This document shows, piece after piece, positions 10,507 to 22,162 of a DNA stretch of 64,000 nucleotides. How positions within the stretch are numbered: the stretch's first letter is position 1; every line of letters starts with the position of its first letter. Below the pieces are notes generated by a model that was given only the letters and a program-made list of their open reading frames with translations, was not told where the DNA came from and ran no database searches. The translations under genes were made by a program, and so were the position numbers. Origin of the DNA: Bathynomus jamesi (Eukaryota; Arthropoda; Malacostraca; Isopoda; Cirolanidae); contig JAJOZX010009438.1 of assembly GCA_023014485.1 (NCBI GenBank), positions 98,553 through 162,552 of the forward strand, in the 5' to 3' direction.

Positions 10507-13338
10507 AAACTATACCCAATCTATCAACATATGTGTCTAATCGATTTTTAAACATGTTTATAGACGTGCTACTAATTACTTCTACCGCCAAACTATTCCA
10601 GCTATTTACTATTCTATGCGTAAAAAGGTTTTGGCAACTGCTGTCTCGAACCTTCAACTTGTCAAATTACACCCGTTATTTCTAGTCCTATTATATTGAG
10701 ATATTTCGAAAAAGCTATCTCTATCTACGTTATCGAACCCATTCATAATTTTAAAAACCTGGATTAGATCACCCATTAGCCTCCTAGTCTCGAGTGTAGT
10801 CAATTTTAACTCCTTAAGCCTATCGTCGTACGACTTCGACCTAAGCGACGGAATCGTCTTAGTTGCTCGTCTTTGAACTCTTTCGATTTTGTCGCTATCT
10901 TTTCGCATATGCAGATTCCAAAATTGGATCGCGTACTCCAAATGGGGTCTAACTAATGATTTAAAGAGGAACAATAATATTGCGCAATTTGTACTCAAAA
11001 TTCCGAGCTATAAAACCTAGCACTTTGTTCGCTTTATTGACCGCTGCTGTACTTTGTTTCGCCACTTTTAAATCACCAGTGACTATAACTCCTAAATCTT
11101 TTTCCTGCTCTACGCTTGCTAACTCCTTCCCTGACATACTATACGCAAAATTACCGTTACGCGAACCTATATGTAAAATTTTGCACTTATCGACGTTAAA
11201 TCTCATTTGCCATGTGACTGACCAATCAACGATTTTATTCAGATCTTCCTGGATTTTACCTCTATCTTTGTCATTAATCGCCCTACCACCCAACTTCGTG
11301 TCATCCGCAAACTTTGAAACCGTACTGAGTAGGCCGACATCTAAATCGTTAATATATATAAGAAAAAGGAAGGGGCCTAATACAGAACCCTGAGGAACGC
11401 CGCTCGCTACATTAGCCCAACACGACTCCGCTCCATCAACGACCACCCTCTGTTTCCTACCTCGAAACCACTCTGCTATCCAATTTATTACTACACCCCT
11501 GATTCCACGAGCCTTAGTTTTTTTCAATGAGTCTTTTGTGCGGTACGGTGTCAAACGTTTTTGAAAATCTAAATGCACTACATCAACCGTCCGATGACTA
11601 TCGTAAACTTGAACAACGTTTTGCAAAAATTCTAAAAGATTAGTTCAGCAAGATTTGTTTCACCTAAAACCGTGCTGCGTATTTCTAACCAAGTTATGCA
11701 ATTCCAAGTGTTCGACTATACGATCCCTAATTATTGATTCCAGTAGCTTACCTACAACAGACGTTAAACTGATTGGCCTATAATTTCATGCCGCACCTTT
11801 ATCACCTTTCTTAAAAATAGGTGTTACATTTGCTAACTTGAAATTATCTGGTACGCACCCCTCAGAAATAGACACAATAAAAATCTTTGTTAGCGGCACA
11901 ACAATGCTTTCTTTTAATTCTTTTAGTTGTATGGGATATATGGAATCCGGCCCCGGTGATTTACACTTTTTTATTTTATCATTATAGCACATTACCTCCC
12001 TTTCACTAACCCCAATATTATCCAAAGTATTACCATTATCAGAAGGTATTATGTCTATGACCGTAGGGATATTCGTTACATCTATAGTAAAAACTAACGT
12101 AAAAAATTCGTTTAGCAGGGTAGCCATTTGCTTGTTTACAGGAACTACCTCTCCATTAAAATTTTCCAACGGCCTCAAGACACGTTTTACTGGATTCCTA
12201 TTGTTGACACATTGAAAGAATCACTTGGGGTTTTCTTTGCCGTCACGAGCTATAGAGATCTCAAAATCGCACTTAGATTTTTTATTACACTTTTCGCTTC
12301 ACCTTAGAGATATGTAGTTGTTTCGTAACCACAAATTGTCTTTATCGCACTTATGCAGCCTATAAGCCACAACGGCTTGTTGTTTACTTTCGCACGCTTA
12401 ATCTTGTACGGTACACATTCCTCATTTATAGCCCTAAATACTGTTTCAAACGATTCCCACATTAGTTTTGCGTTGGAGATCCCCATTACGTTTTCCCAAT
12501 TGACATGTAACAAATCATTTCGAAATTTACAAAAGTCTGCATGCTGGAAGTTAGGAATTTTAGTCGAGTTAGCTGGTTTGGAGTGACTTACTGAGAGGAC
12601 AAACTCTACCATATTGTGATCGCTATTGCTTAACAGTCCTATTACTTGAAGATCAGTGATTAGCCTACCATCCGGAGTTATTACTAAATCAAAAATACTG
12701 TCCAACCTCGTAGGTTCCCCAACCTTTTGAATAAGATAGCTATCCTCGAGAAAATTAACTAAACGATTACCTTCCGCGTCTCCCTGCATTATATCGTAAT
12801 CCACGTTGGCGCAATTAAAGTCACCCATAACTAAGGCCTGCTCACTACCTATTATTCTCTTAAGTTCACTATATAACGCTTCGTCCGTATCAGCTGTTTG
12901 ATTAGGGGGCCTATATATAACCGCAACAACAAGTTTGAAATCGTTCAATTTAAGTTCTGCTATAGTCGAATCTTTCGGTTCTGGAATTGTGTGCTTTACT
13001 TCTATAACGTTCGCAATATCATCTTTAATATACAACATAACACCACCTCCTTACCTACCTATTCTGTTTTAACAAAAAGTCTATAACCTCTAATTTGATA
13101 CTCCCCTACAAAGTCACGTGTTTCAGTGCCAAGCCACGATTCATTAATCGCAATTAAATCATAGTCTTTACAAGCAATTAAAGAAAAAAATTCGTTTATT
13201 TTATTTCGTAGGCTACGAGCATTTAAGGATAGAACCTTCAAATTGTTTGTAACTGCGATACCTTCGCGCGCGCAAGGGAGTTTTAAGGAAATTACGCCGG
13301 GACCGTTCGAATTACGGCAGCCTGAAAAGAAGAAACAG
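10507..13338 (-). pseudogene. LINE-A ORF2, endonuclease-reverse transcriptase, broken
   Basis: Open pieces in order: endonuclease start (LNARSLRNKINEF, 13,241-13,059), endonuclease body with VMGDFNCANVD and SDHNMVEF (13,038-12,304), reverse transcriptase start (NVTPIFKKGDKG, 12,178-11,786), the catalytic region with GVPQGSVLGP and KFADDTKLGG (11,626-10,961), and the C-terminal domain (10,998-10,654). FADD holds the catalytic aspartates. At least five frame breaks separate the pieces. Confidence 0.85.
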
Positions 13339-14241
13339 TATTATGAAATAGTCTTCCTAAACGCGCAGCTCCAACGTCATTAAGGTGAAGTCCATCTCCG
13401 AGGAACAAGTCCCTCCTACCGTAGAAACTGTTCCAAAATTTCGGAAAATGCACTCCTTCCTGTTGACAGTGTCTTTAGGTTATTGTTAATATAGGTCGCC
13501 TTGCTGTAGAACTCGTTACGTTGGATAATTCGAAGAAGTATACCTGTTAAAACAATCTTATTAGTTTTTCATTTAGTCGCTCTAATAAATTCCTGTACCT
13601 AGCCAGCAGCTCTTTCGATCTAGAATTTAGAACGTTATTAGTACCGACGTGAATAACATACGCTGTGTCCTCAGAGGTTCCGTCTGTAAAAAAATCAACA
13701 CTATTAGTTATATCCTTCACTCTTGCACCATGGTAGCAGTAACGGCGCCTACGATGGGGGCTCCTCCCGCAGAATTCTTCGAGCTGCCCTCGAACAATGG
13801 AATCACCAACGAGTCGTATTTCAGGTTCATCGACGTTTTTGAAGCCTAAAACAGAAAACTTATTGTTCGTTAATACCGGTAGACAAGTCTTAGGTTGTCT
13901 CAATGGGGCACCATTACGCACTTGCACGAAGGGTCGGGAACTAGGGGAAGAGAGAGGGCTATTAGTATTATTTATATTATTAGTAGAAACTGAGGTAGGA
14001 GGTGCCGTGACTGAAGAAAAACTCCTTTCAGAAGGCCCAAGGGATTCTAACTTTACCGTCAGGAGCACCACCCTTTCTTCAAGCTTCACTCGGCCTTCCG
14101 CTCACGCTCTAGCTCGTTCCTCAGCAATTCCATGTTTGAGCACCACCTGGAAACTAACTGATCATTATTATTAGCCAAAATAAACACGTAAGCGTCAAAC
14201 TTTCCTTTACAGCGACTGCAAGTACTTGACGGCGGTGCTAT
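13292..14241 (-). pseudogene. LINE-A ORF1, SGNH-esterase-type protein, start lost
   Basis: It reads CSRC...RWCS at the start, then a charged heptad-like stretch (ELERERKAEVKLEERV), a Ser/Asn-rich linker, and the esterase blocks VGDSIVRG and VIHVGTNN. The position that is ATG in LINE-B (15,628) is ATA here (14,241-14,239), so the start is lost. The frame shifts near 13,547, and homology continues to the conserved TAA at 13,292. In LINE-B the final block DGLHLND is clear. Confidence 0.75.
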
Positions 14242-14940
14242 GCTATTAACTAATTAAAAAACGAGCGTTTGGAAATTAATATAGAGTTAATAATAGCAAT
14301 CTAATAACGACGTACGTCTCGTAGAATAAGTAAGGAGCAATTAATAAATAAAACGTAGGTCTACCGCGTGCTTATTGTGACGTCACCTGCGCAAACCCGC
14401 AAAAATGTTCTTCAAACGCAGAAACAGGTTCCTGTAACCCAAATTTATACTTAATGAATATATACTTAATTAAGCTACCGACGAAGGTTCTGGAAAAGAA
14501 AAAGTATTAATAAAGATGGATTAAAAAAAAAAAAAAAAAAAAGCTTATCTGTCCACAATTCGGCCGACTTTTTTCCCTTCTTCCATTTTTTTTTCTCACG
14601 GACGGTGACCACACCCTACCTGATGATCTTCAACAAGACAAAATTAACCTTATTAGACCACGTTTTGGAATTTTACCCTCTCGAAGGAAAACAAACAAGG
14701 CAATCGACGTGCACTCCCCTTTCTTTAACCAAAAAATACAATAATAAATAAAGTCAATAAATAAAATATATTCGTTTATGAATAATTAATAACCAGAGGT
14801 AATTTAGTTAAGAAAGCACCAAACACTTATTTTTTTTAAAGACACTTCGAATAAAATCATTTATTGAACTGGTAATACTGGACACAATAAAAAACGTCTG
14901 TTCACAAAGAAAGACATCACTTCTGAGGAAAGAAAGATCA

Positions 14941-14990
14941 CTATTATATATAATATATATATATTATATATATATATATATATACCTTAC
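14941..14990. repeat. (TA)-rich centre between two head-to-head LINEs
   Basis: A (TA) array with a short CCTTACCTTACCTTA tract separates the 5' ends of LINE-A and LINE-B. Homology between the arms starts just outside it (GTCTTTC..TGTGAACAGACG on both sides). Confidence 0.8.
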
Positions 14991-16365
14991 CTTACCTTAT
15001 CAGTCTTTCCTTGTGAACAGACGTGTTTTATCGAGTGTCAAGTGTTATCAATTGAATAAGTGGTTTTCGTTGAAGTGTTTTTAAAAAAAAAGTGTTCCGT
15101 GCATTCTTAACTAAATTACTTCGTGCTACTAATCATTCATTAACGAAATATTTCATTTATTGACGTTATTCAGTACTATATTATTTGATCAAACCAAGGC
15201 TACTGCCTTGTTTGTTTTTCAAATCAATCAGAAAAATGCAGTCATAAGGTTGAAATTCCCTTGGTTTGCCTTGTTGTTTTCAAATCTATCAGAAACGTGT
15301 TTTCTTAAGGTTCATTTTTCCCTTCACACACTACCTGACCTCCAAAAAGGTCACCTACCGTGGGAAAAAAAAGGATTAAGTCAGTAAACAGCGACCAGAT
15401 AAGTTTCATTTAATACTTTTTCTTTAACATTTCTTTCGTCGGTAGCTTAATTATATATTCATTTAGCATAAAATTGTGTTACAAGAACCTGTTTCTGCGT
15501 TTCAAGAACAATTTTGCGGGTTTTCGCAGGTGACGACACAATAAGCACGCGGTAGACCTACGTTGTAATTTATTAATTTCCAAACGCTCGTGTTTGTGTT
15601 TTTTTTGTTTTTTAACTAATTAAAAGCATGGCACCCCCGTCAAGTACTTGCAGTCGCTGTGAAGGGAAATTTGCCGCTTACGCGTTTACAATGGCTAATA
15701 ATAATGAACAATTAGTTTGTAGGTGGTGCTCAAGCATGGAAGTCCTGAGGAACGAATTAGACCGTGAGAGGGATGCCAGGGTGAGGCTTCAAGAAAGCGT
15801 GATGCTAGTGACGGCAAAATTGGATTCCCTTGAGACTCCAGTTACGACCCCTCATGCCTCAGTTTCTACTAATAATATAAATAGTATTAATAGCCCTCTC
15901 TCTTCCCCTAGTTCCCAACCCTTCGTTCGAGTGCGAAATGGAGCCCCATTGCGAAAAGCAAAGACTTGTCTACCAGTAATAACAAGCAATAAGTTTTCTG
16001 TTTTAGGTTTCGAAGATTCTGATGAACCAGAAATACGACTCGTTGGCGATTCCATTGTTCGAGGGCAGCTCGAGGAATTCTGTGGGAGAAACCCTCGTCG
16101 TAGGCGCCGTTACTGCTACCCTAGTGCAAGGGTGGAGGATATAACTAATAGTGTTCACCATTTTACAGACGGTACCGCCGAGTACACAACGTATGTTATT
16201 CATGTCGGTACTAATAACGTTTTAAATTCTAGATCGGAAGAACTGCTGGCTAGGTACAGGGACTTAATAGAGCGACTAAAGGAGAAAACTAATAAGATTG
16301 TCTTAACAGGTATACTTCTTCGAATTATCCAACGTAACGATTTCTACAGCAATGCGACCTATATT

Positions 16366-17249
16366 CAGAGCTGGGCAATAAATACATTGAATGTATTTAA
16401 ATACTAAATACTAAATACATGGGAGAAATGTATTTAAATACTAAATACTAAATACATTTTACGAATGTATTTAGATACTAAATACAAAATACATCAATTG
16501 TATTTAAATACATTTTTAAATACATTTTAAATACATACAAATTTTAACATATGCATTCACTAATTCATGAGTAACAGCAATATAAAATGCTTGATGAAGG
16601 ATAAAGAAATAGTACAATCTAATTTCCGATTATATATTTCCCTTTTTAGAACAAAACAAAAACAAAAGAACTTAGAACTTACGATGTTCAACCAGTGACA
16701 TATTATACTCATTATATCATTGCAAAATGAGTAACAATTAATGAGTAGATGAGACATAAACGTAAACATAAGACGTAAACATAAACATAAGGCACCTTAC
16801 GAATTCTCTTTTATTTCACGGTTGCTGCGGATCAAAACCAATCTTTCAAAAGTTTTGTCTGAAAGAGAGTTTCTTTTGGGAGTCAAAGTGATTCCCGCGA
16901 ATGAGAATATTCGCTCTACCGGTGCCGAAGATGGTAATGTCGTGTTATAGCGGAGGAACAGTCTTTTTATGAGAGGATGTTTTCCCAAACTGTTGAAACA
17001 TGAACCATGCTGTACTACACTGTCGACGCGTCGTACTGTGCTAGTACAGAACGTGTATTAAACCAGTAAAAGTATTTACATTTTTATATTTGAGTATTTA
17101 AATACATTGTATTTAAATACTCATTAAAGTATTTAAATACTATATTTAAATACATGAAAACCAATGTATTTATAAATACAGTTCTAAATACACAAATGTA
17201 TTTAAATACGTATTTAAATACAAATGTATTTAAATACTGCCCAGCTCTG
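16366..17249. mobile_element. Non-autonomous hAT element 1 in LINE-B
   Basis: The ends CAGAGCTGGGCA and TGCCCAGCTCTG are inverted repeats, followed inward by many TATTTAAATAC words. It is flanked by an 8-bp target duplication CCTATATT (16,358-16,365 and 17,250-17,257). LINE-A carries the empty site with one CCTATATT. An 8-bp duplication and CAG-start ends place it in the hAT superfamily. Inside, only the end of the transposase is left (16,797-16,988, minus). Confidence 0.95.
16797..16988 (-). pseudogene. hAT transposase C-terminal dimerisation fragment
   Basis: The 63-residue frame reads LPSSAPVERIFSFAG, LTPKRNSLSDKTFERLV and LIRSN. This is the hAT C-terminal dimerisation region (the usual pattern is SAPxERxFS...R..L......LvfLR.N). 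The catalytic core is absent. The strand is opposite to the host LINE. Confidence 0.9.
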
Positions 17250-18912
17250 CCTATATTAACAATAACCTAAAGTCTCTTTGCCAACAGGAAGGAGTGCATT
17301 ATGCGAATTTTTGGAACAGTTTCTACGGCAGGAGGGACTTGTTCCTTGAAGATGGACTTCATCTTAATGACGTAGGAGCTGCGCGTTTAGGAAGACTATT
17401 TCATAATACTGTCTCTTCTTTTCAGGCTGCCGTAACTCGAACGGTCCCAGCGTAAATTCTACAAGTTTCCCCTGCGCTCGCGAAGGTGTCGTAATTGCAA
17501 GCAATTTGAAGGTTCTATCCTTAAATGCTCGTAGCCTACGAAATAAAATAAATGAATTTTTTTCTTTAATTGCTTGTAAAGACTATGATTTAATTGCGAT
17601 AAACGAATCGTGGCTTAGCACTGAAACACGTGACTTTGTAGGGGAGTATCAAATTAAAGGTTATAGACTTTTTGTTAAAAACAGAATAGGTAGGCGAGGA
17701 GGCGGTGTTATGTTGTATATCAAAGATAATATTGCGAACGTTATAGAAGTAAAGCACTCAATTCCAGAACCGATAGATTCGACTATAGCAGAACTTAAAT
17801 TAAACGACTTCAAACTTCTTGTTGCGGTTATATATAGGCCCCCTAATCAAACAGCTGATACGGACGAAGCGTTATATCGTGAACTAAAGAGAATAATCGG
17901 TAGTGACCAGGCTTTAGTTATGGGTGACTTTAATTGCGCCAACGTGAATTACGATACAATGCAGGGAGACGCGGAAGGTAATCGTTTAGCTAATTTTCTC
18001 GAGGATAGCTTTCTTAGTCAAAAGGTTGGGGAACCTACGAGGTTGGACAGTATTTTAGATTTAGTAATAACTACGGATGATAGGCTAATTACTGATCTTC
18101 AAGTAATAGAACCGTTAAGCAATAGCGATCACAATATGGTAGAGTTTGTCCTCTCAGTAAGTCACTCGAAACCAACTAACTCGACTAAAATTCCAAACTT
18201 CCAGCACGCAGACTTTTGTAAATTTCGAGATAAATTGTCACACGTCAATTGGGAAAACGTGATGGGGAACTCCAACGCAAAACTAATGTGGGAATCGTTT
18301 GAAACAGTATTTAGGACTATAAATGAGGAATGTGTACCGTACAAAATTAAGCGTGCGAAAGTAAACAACAAGCCCTTGTGGTTTACTTCTAGAGTAGGAG
18401 ACATTATAAAGAGTAGAGATAGGGCTTATAGGCAACATAAGTGCGATAAAAACAATTTGTTGTTACGAAACAACTACCTCTCTCTGAGGCGTGAAGCGAA
18501 AAGTGTAATAAAAAAGTCCAAGCGCGAATTTGAAATCTCCATAGCTCGTGACGGTAAAGAAAACCCCAAGCGATTCTTTCAATACGTCAATAATAGAAAT
18601 CCAGTAAAAAGTGTCTTAGGTCCATTGAAAAATGTAAAAGGAGAACTAGTTTCTGAAAACAAGGAAATGGCTACCTTGCTAAACGAATTTTTTACGTCAG
18701 TTTTTACTATAGAAGATGTAACGAATATCCCTACGGTCATAGCAGGGCCGGATTAAGACCTTTAGAGGCCCTAAGCACTTAAAAGGTTTTGGTGCCCCAT
18801 ATATATGTAATTCAAAATATAAACAAAAATAAACCATAAAATAAAATTTTATTTTTTGAAATGAAACAAAACTTACAGTAAGATGGAAAATAATGTTTAT
18901 TTTTGTATACTT

Positions 18913-19095
18913 CCACTTCATTTATATTTGAAAAGTTTTCTCCTACTTTTTTTAATTGCAAAGTCTTTGATCAGATCCTCAAAACTAATCTTACGTAACA
19001 CATCTGCTTCTATACTTAGTAGAGATAAGGCATCCAGCCTGCCTTGTTGCATAGTTGTTCTGTTGGTATTTTTAATATACTTCAACTGAGAAAAT
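18913..19095 (-). pseudogene. hAT (ZMYM1-like) transposase C-terminal fragment
   Basis: Minus-strand frame FSQLKYIKNTNRTTM, QQGRLDALSLLSIEADVL, SFEDLIKDFAIKK, ending in TGA. This matches the C-terminal end of ZMYM1-like hAT proteins (SLLSIE then DFDDLIDDFA). A second identical copy lies at 19,163-19,345 in the tandem duplication. Confidence 0.8.
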
Positions 19096-19412
19096 GAACA
19101 TCACTTGATACAACAGCAATATAGAGAGTTTATAGTTTCTTTTATTTTAATATTAATTTATACCACTTCATTTATATTTGAAAAGTTTTCTCCTACTTTT
19201 TTTAATTGCAAAGTCTTTGATCAGATCCTCAAAACTAATCTTACGTAACACATCTGCTTCTATACTTAGTAGAGATAAGGCATCCAGCCTGCCTTGTTGC
19301 ATAGTTGTTCTGTTGGTATTTTTAATATACTTCAACTGAGAAAATGAACATCACTTGATACAACAGCAATATAGAGAGTTTATAGTTTCTTTTATTTTAA
19401 TATTAATTTATA
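18913..19412. repeat. 250-bp tandem direct duplication inside hAT element 2
   Basis: 18,913-19,162 and 19,163-19,412 look identical by eye. Each unit holds the coding end of the transposase on the minus strand (LSLLSIEADVLRKISFEDL then IKDFAIKKSRR), so the C-terminus is present twice. Confidence 0.9.
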
Positions 19413-21444
19413 TTACAATTCTATAAACTTAAATCTTTCTGTAAAACAATACCAAATGATTATGTAAAATATATATTTAATATTATATGCACAAATCACA
19501 CGTTCAGAATAACTTCCTATAGCACACGAAAATATTTAATCTATATGTATTTTTAATATGGCGCTCAAAGATTTGATATAAACAAAATAATAACGCAAAG
19601 CGTAAAGTGTGTGATTACAACGAAATATATTTATTCTCTCAAAAGGGTTGTTGTTCACTACAAATTCAAACAATGAAAAAAAATAAATACTATATATGAA
19701 TATATATAATTCAGTTTTCAACAGCTTATAGGCTATAAGCCGCGATTATAATAGTATAATAAATCCATGGTAAATCCGACAATGGAAAATTTCTGTGGTG
19801 CCCCCCTTCCCTTGATGCCCTAAGCACGGCTTATTTTGCTTAATGGTTAATCCGGCCCTGGGTCATAGACATAATACCTTTTGATAATGGTAATATTTTG
19901 GATAATATTGTCGTTAGTGAAGGGAGGTAATGCGCTATATTGATAAAATGAAAACGCGTAAATCACCGGGTCCGGATTCCATATATCCCATACAACTAAA
20001 AGAATTAAAAGATAGCATTGTTGTGCCGCTAACAAAGATTTTTAATGCGTCTATTTCTGAGAAGTGCGTACCAGATAATTTCAAGTTAGCAAACGTAACA
20101 CCTATCTTTAAGAAAGGCGATAAAGGTGCGGCGGGAAATTATAGGCCAATCAGTTTAACGTCTGTTGTAGGTAAGCTACTGGAATCAATAATTAGGGATC
20201 GTGTAGTCGAACACTTAGAATTCCATAAGCTACTTAGAAATACGCAGCACGGATTTAGGCGAAACAAATCTTGCTTAACTAATCTTTTAGAATTTTTCCA
20301 AAACGTGGTTGACGTTTACGATAGACATCGGGCGGTTGATGTAGTGTATTTAGATTTTCAAAAAGCGTTTGACACCGTGCCGCACAAAAGACTCATTGAA
20401 AAAACTAAGGCTCATGGAATCAGGGGTGTAGTAATAAATTGGCTAGAAGAGTGGTTGCGAGGTAGGAAACAGAGGGTGGTCGTTGATGAGCGGAGTCGTG
20501 TTGGGCTAATGTAGCGAATGGCGTTCCTCAGGGTTCTGTGTTGGGCCCCTTGCTTTTTCTTATATATATTAACGATTTAGATGTCGGCCTAGTCGGTACA
20601 GTTTCAAAGTTTGCGGATGACACGAAGCTGGGTGGTAGGGCGATTAATGACGAAGATAGAGGTAAAATTCAGGAAGATCTGAATAAAATCGTTGATTGGT
20701 CAGTCACATGGCAAATGAGATTTAACGTGGATAAGTGCAAAATTTTGCATATAGGTTCGCGTAACGGTAATTTTGCGTACAGTATGTCAGGGAAAGATTT
20801 AACAAGCGTAGATCAGGAAAAAGATTTAGGAGTTATAGTCACTAGTGATTTAAAAGTAGCGAAACAAAGTACAGCAGCGGTCAATAAAGCGAACAAAGTG
20901 TTAAGTTTTATAGCTCGAAATTTTGAGTACAAATCGCGCGATATTATAGTTCCACTTTATAAATCATTAGTTAGACCCCATTTGGAGTACGCGGTCCAAT
21001 TTTGGAATCCGCATATGCGCAAAGATATAGACAAAATCGAAAGAGTTCAAAGACGAGCAACTAAGATGATTCCGTCGCTTAGGTCAAAGTCGTACGAAGA
21101 TAGGCTTAAGGAGTTAAAATTGACAACACTCGAGACTAGGAGGTTAAGGGGTGATCTAATCCAGGTTTTCAAAATTATGAATGGGTTCGATAACGTAGAT
21201 AGAGATAGCTTTTTCGAAATTTCTCAATATAATAGGACTAGAAATAACGGGTGTAAGTTGACAAGTAGAAGGTTCGAGACAGCAGTTGCCAAAAACTTTT
21301 TTACGCATAGAATAGTAAATAGCTGGAATAGTTTGCCGGTAGAAGTAATTAGTAGCACGTCTATAAACATGTTTAAAAATCGATTAGACGCATATGTTGA
21401 TAGATTGGGTATAGTTTAAGGTAGTAAAATTAAGGCTTTGTGGG

Positions 21445-22037
21445 GATAGATCCCACAGCTCAACACAGGTGTTGTGGGATATAGGGAGGCAGCGTCTTGG
21501 GTTAGGGGATACGCTCTGTCCTTACACACCCCATTTAAAGAGATTCCTCTGCTGAGCGGTGCCCCCCATAGTACTGAGAGTTATTGAAAAACTCATGATC
21601 TTCACTTGCCCCACAAACACCTTTAAATGGGAGACCCAAGATGGGTGCACACACATTTCTACATTACTACAGTCTTTACAGCCACACCTACACTTTTCCT
21701 CCTAAGTGTATATATTGTAATGTATATGGTTGTAAATTTTGACTTGGTCCACAATCGATATGGACCGTGACTTATTTTTCGTAACAAGGTACTAGTATTG
21801 ATGGATACCGTAATGAAATTGACTGGATTCTCTGGATCTGATATATTTGCATGTCGGTTATAAATAAGTTAGATATAGAGTGTAACATATTTGTGGATAG
21901 TAGTCTATTATGACGTGATCCTCTGGATCCAGAGATTCTATCTTTAGTTTTAAATCGATAATTAATTAGTTTTGCTAAATTGGTCGTTGCCAATGTACAC
22001 AGTGTACAGGAAGTTGGTACATAAATTTCTTATGTTC
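21445..22037. mobile_element. Unclassified 593-bp insertion in the LINE-B 3' region
   Basis: LINE-A and the duplicate show the uninterrupted 3' region (GCTTTGTGGTTCGGAACC). Here the sequence leaves it after TTTGTGG and returns at CTTGTGGTTCGG, giving a possible 6-bp target duplication TTGTGG (21,439-21,444 and 22,038-22,043). No inverted ends, coding frame or tail is recognised. It contains GGATCCAGAG and AATCGATA-type words only. Confidence 0.7.
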
Positions 22038-22162
22038 TTGTGGTTCGGAACCCACGTAAAATTGTAGGTCCCCTCCGCCACCACGGAGGACATACACAAT
22101 TACGAACACAGTTAGGTAGACCAGCCATGAGTGGATCCTAGGGTCTTTGTTGGTCTGAAACA

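Larger units (their letters stand above)
1..12084. repeat. Segmental duplication, copy A
   Basis: Base 1 aligns with base 51,269 and the match continues, with small indels, to the LINE sequence at 12,084 (copy B 63,474). The two copies share the same genes, transposon remnants and foldbacks in the same order and orientation. They differ by scattered substitutions, many one-base gaps in short runs, and microsatellite length. The copy probably begins upstream of the window, because its first bases are already inside a LINE. I see near identity by eye; I did not compute a percentage. Confidence 0.95.
10340..14940 (-). mobile_element. CR1-like LINE, full length (LINE-A)
   Basis: A minus-strand non-LTR retrotransposon of about 4.6 kb: a 5' region of about 700 bp (14,242-14,940), ORF1 with an esterase-type domain, ORF2 with endonuclease and reverse transcriptase, and a 3' end in 8-bp repeats (AACATTAT on the minus strand) at 10,340-10,371. 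An esterase in ORF1 and an 8-bp 3' repeat are known traits of CR1 elements. Its 3' part is also in the second copy of the duplication (61,797-63,474). It is dead through many frame breaks. It faces LINE-B head to head across 14,940-14,990. Confidence 0.88.
15628..17455 (+). pseudogene. LINE-B ORF1, zinc-knuckle plus SGNH-esterase protein, split by a hAT insertion
   Basis: It begins ATG GCA CCC and carries CSRC...CRWCSS (two CxxC pairs, a reduced PHD-like finger), a coiled-coil-like stretch (VLRNELDRERDARVRLQES), a Ser/Asn linker, then VGDSIVRG (SGNH block I, Ser) and HVGTNNV (block III, Asn). After the insertion at 16,366-17,249 it resumes at 17,258 with LCQQEGVHYANFW and EDGLHLNDVG (block V, Asp-His), ending at TAA 17,453-17,455. 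All catalytic blocks of an SGNH hydrolase are visible. Esterase domains are known in CR1 ORF1 proteins. The insertion makes it a dead copy. Confidence 0.85.
18743..19860. mobile_element. Non-autonomous hAT element 2 in LINE-B
   Basis: The ends CAGGGCCGGATTAA and TTAATCCGGCCCTG are inverted repeats, flanked by an 8-bp duplication GGTCATAG (18,735-18,742 and 19,861-19,868). LINE-A has the empty site. Inside are a 250-bp tandem duplication and the C-terminal end of a ZMYM1-like hAT transposase, both on the minus strand. It is inserted between the endonuclease and reverse transcriptase parts of LINE-B ORF2. Confidence 0.95.
17407..21419 (+). pseudogene. LINE-B ORF2, endonuclease-reverse transcriptase, split by a hAT insertion
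   Basis: The frame is open from 17,407 and overlaps the end of ORF1 in the -1 frame. It has no ATG before the endonuclease (NLKVLSLNARSLRNK). The APE-type endonuclease shows INESWL, GGGVMLYIK, YRPPNQ, MGDFNCANV and SNSDHNMVEF. After the insertion at 18,743-19,860 it resumes with SPGPDSIYPIQLKEL, PIFKKGDKGAAGNYRPISL, YLDFQKAFDTVPH and KFADDTKLGG, then the C-terminal PLYKSLVRPHLEYAVQFW. One-base deletions near 19,920 (AGTGAAGGG) and 20,488 (GATGAGCGG) break the frame. Confidence 0.88.

Noticed and set aside
10980..11393. Plus-strand frame of 137 residues (also at 62,380)
   Set aside because: It is the antisense shadow of the CR1 reverse transcriptase frame.
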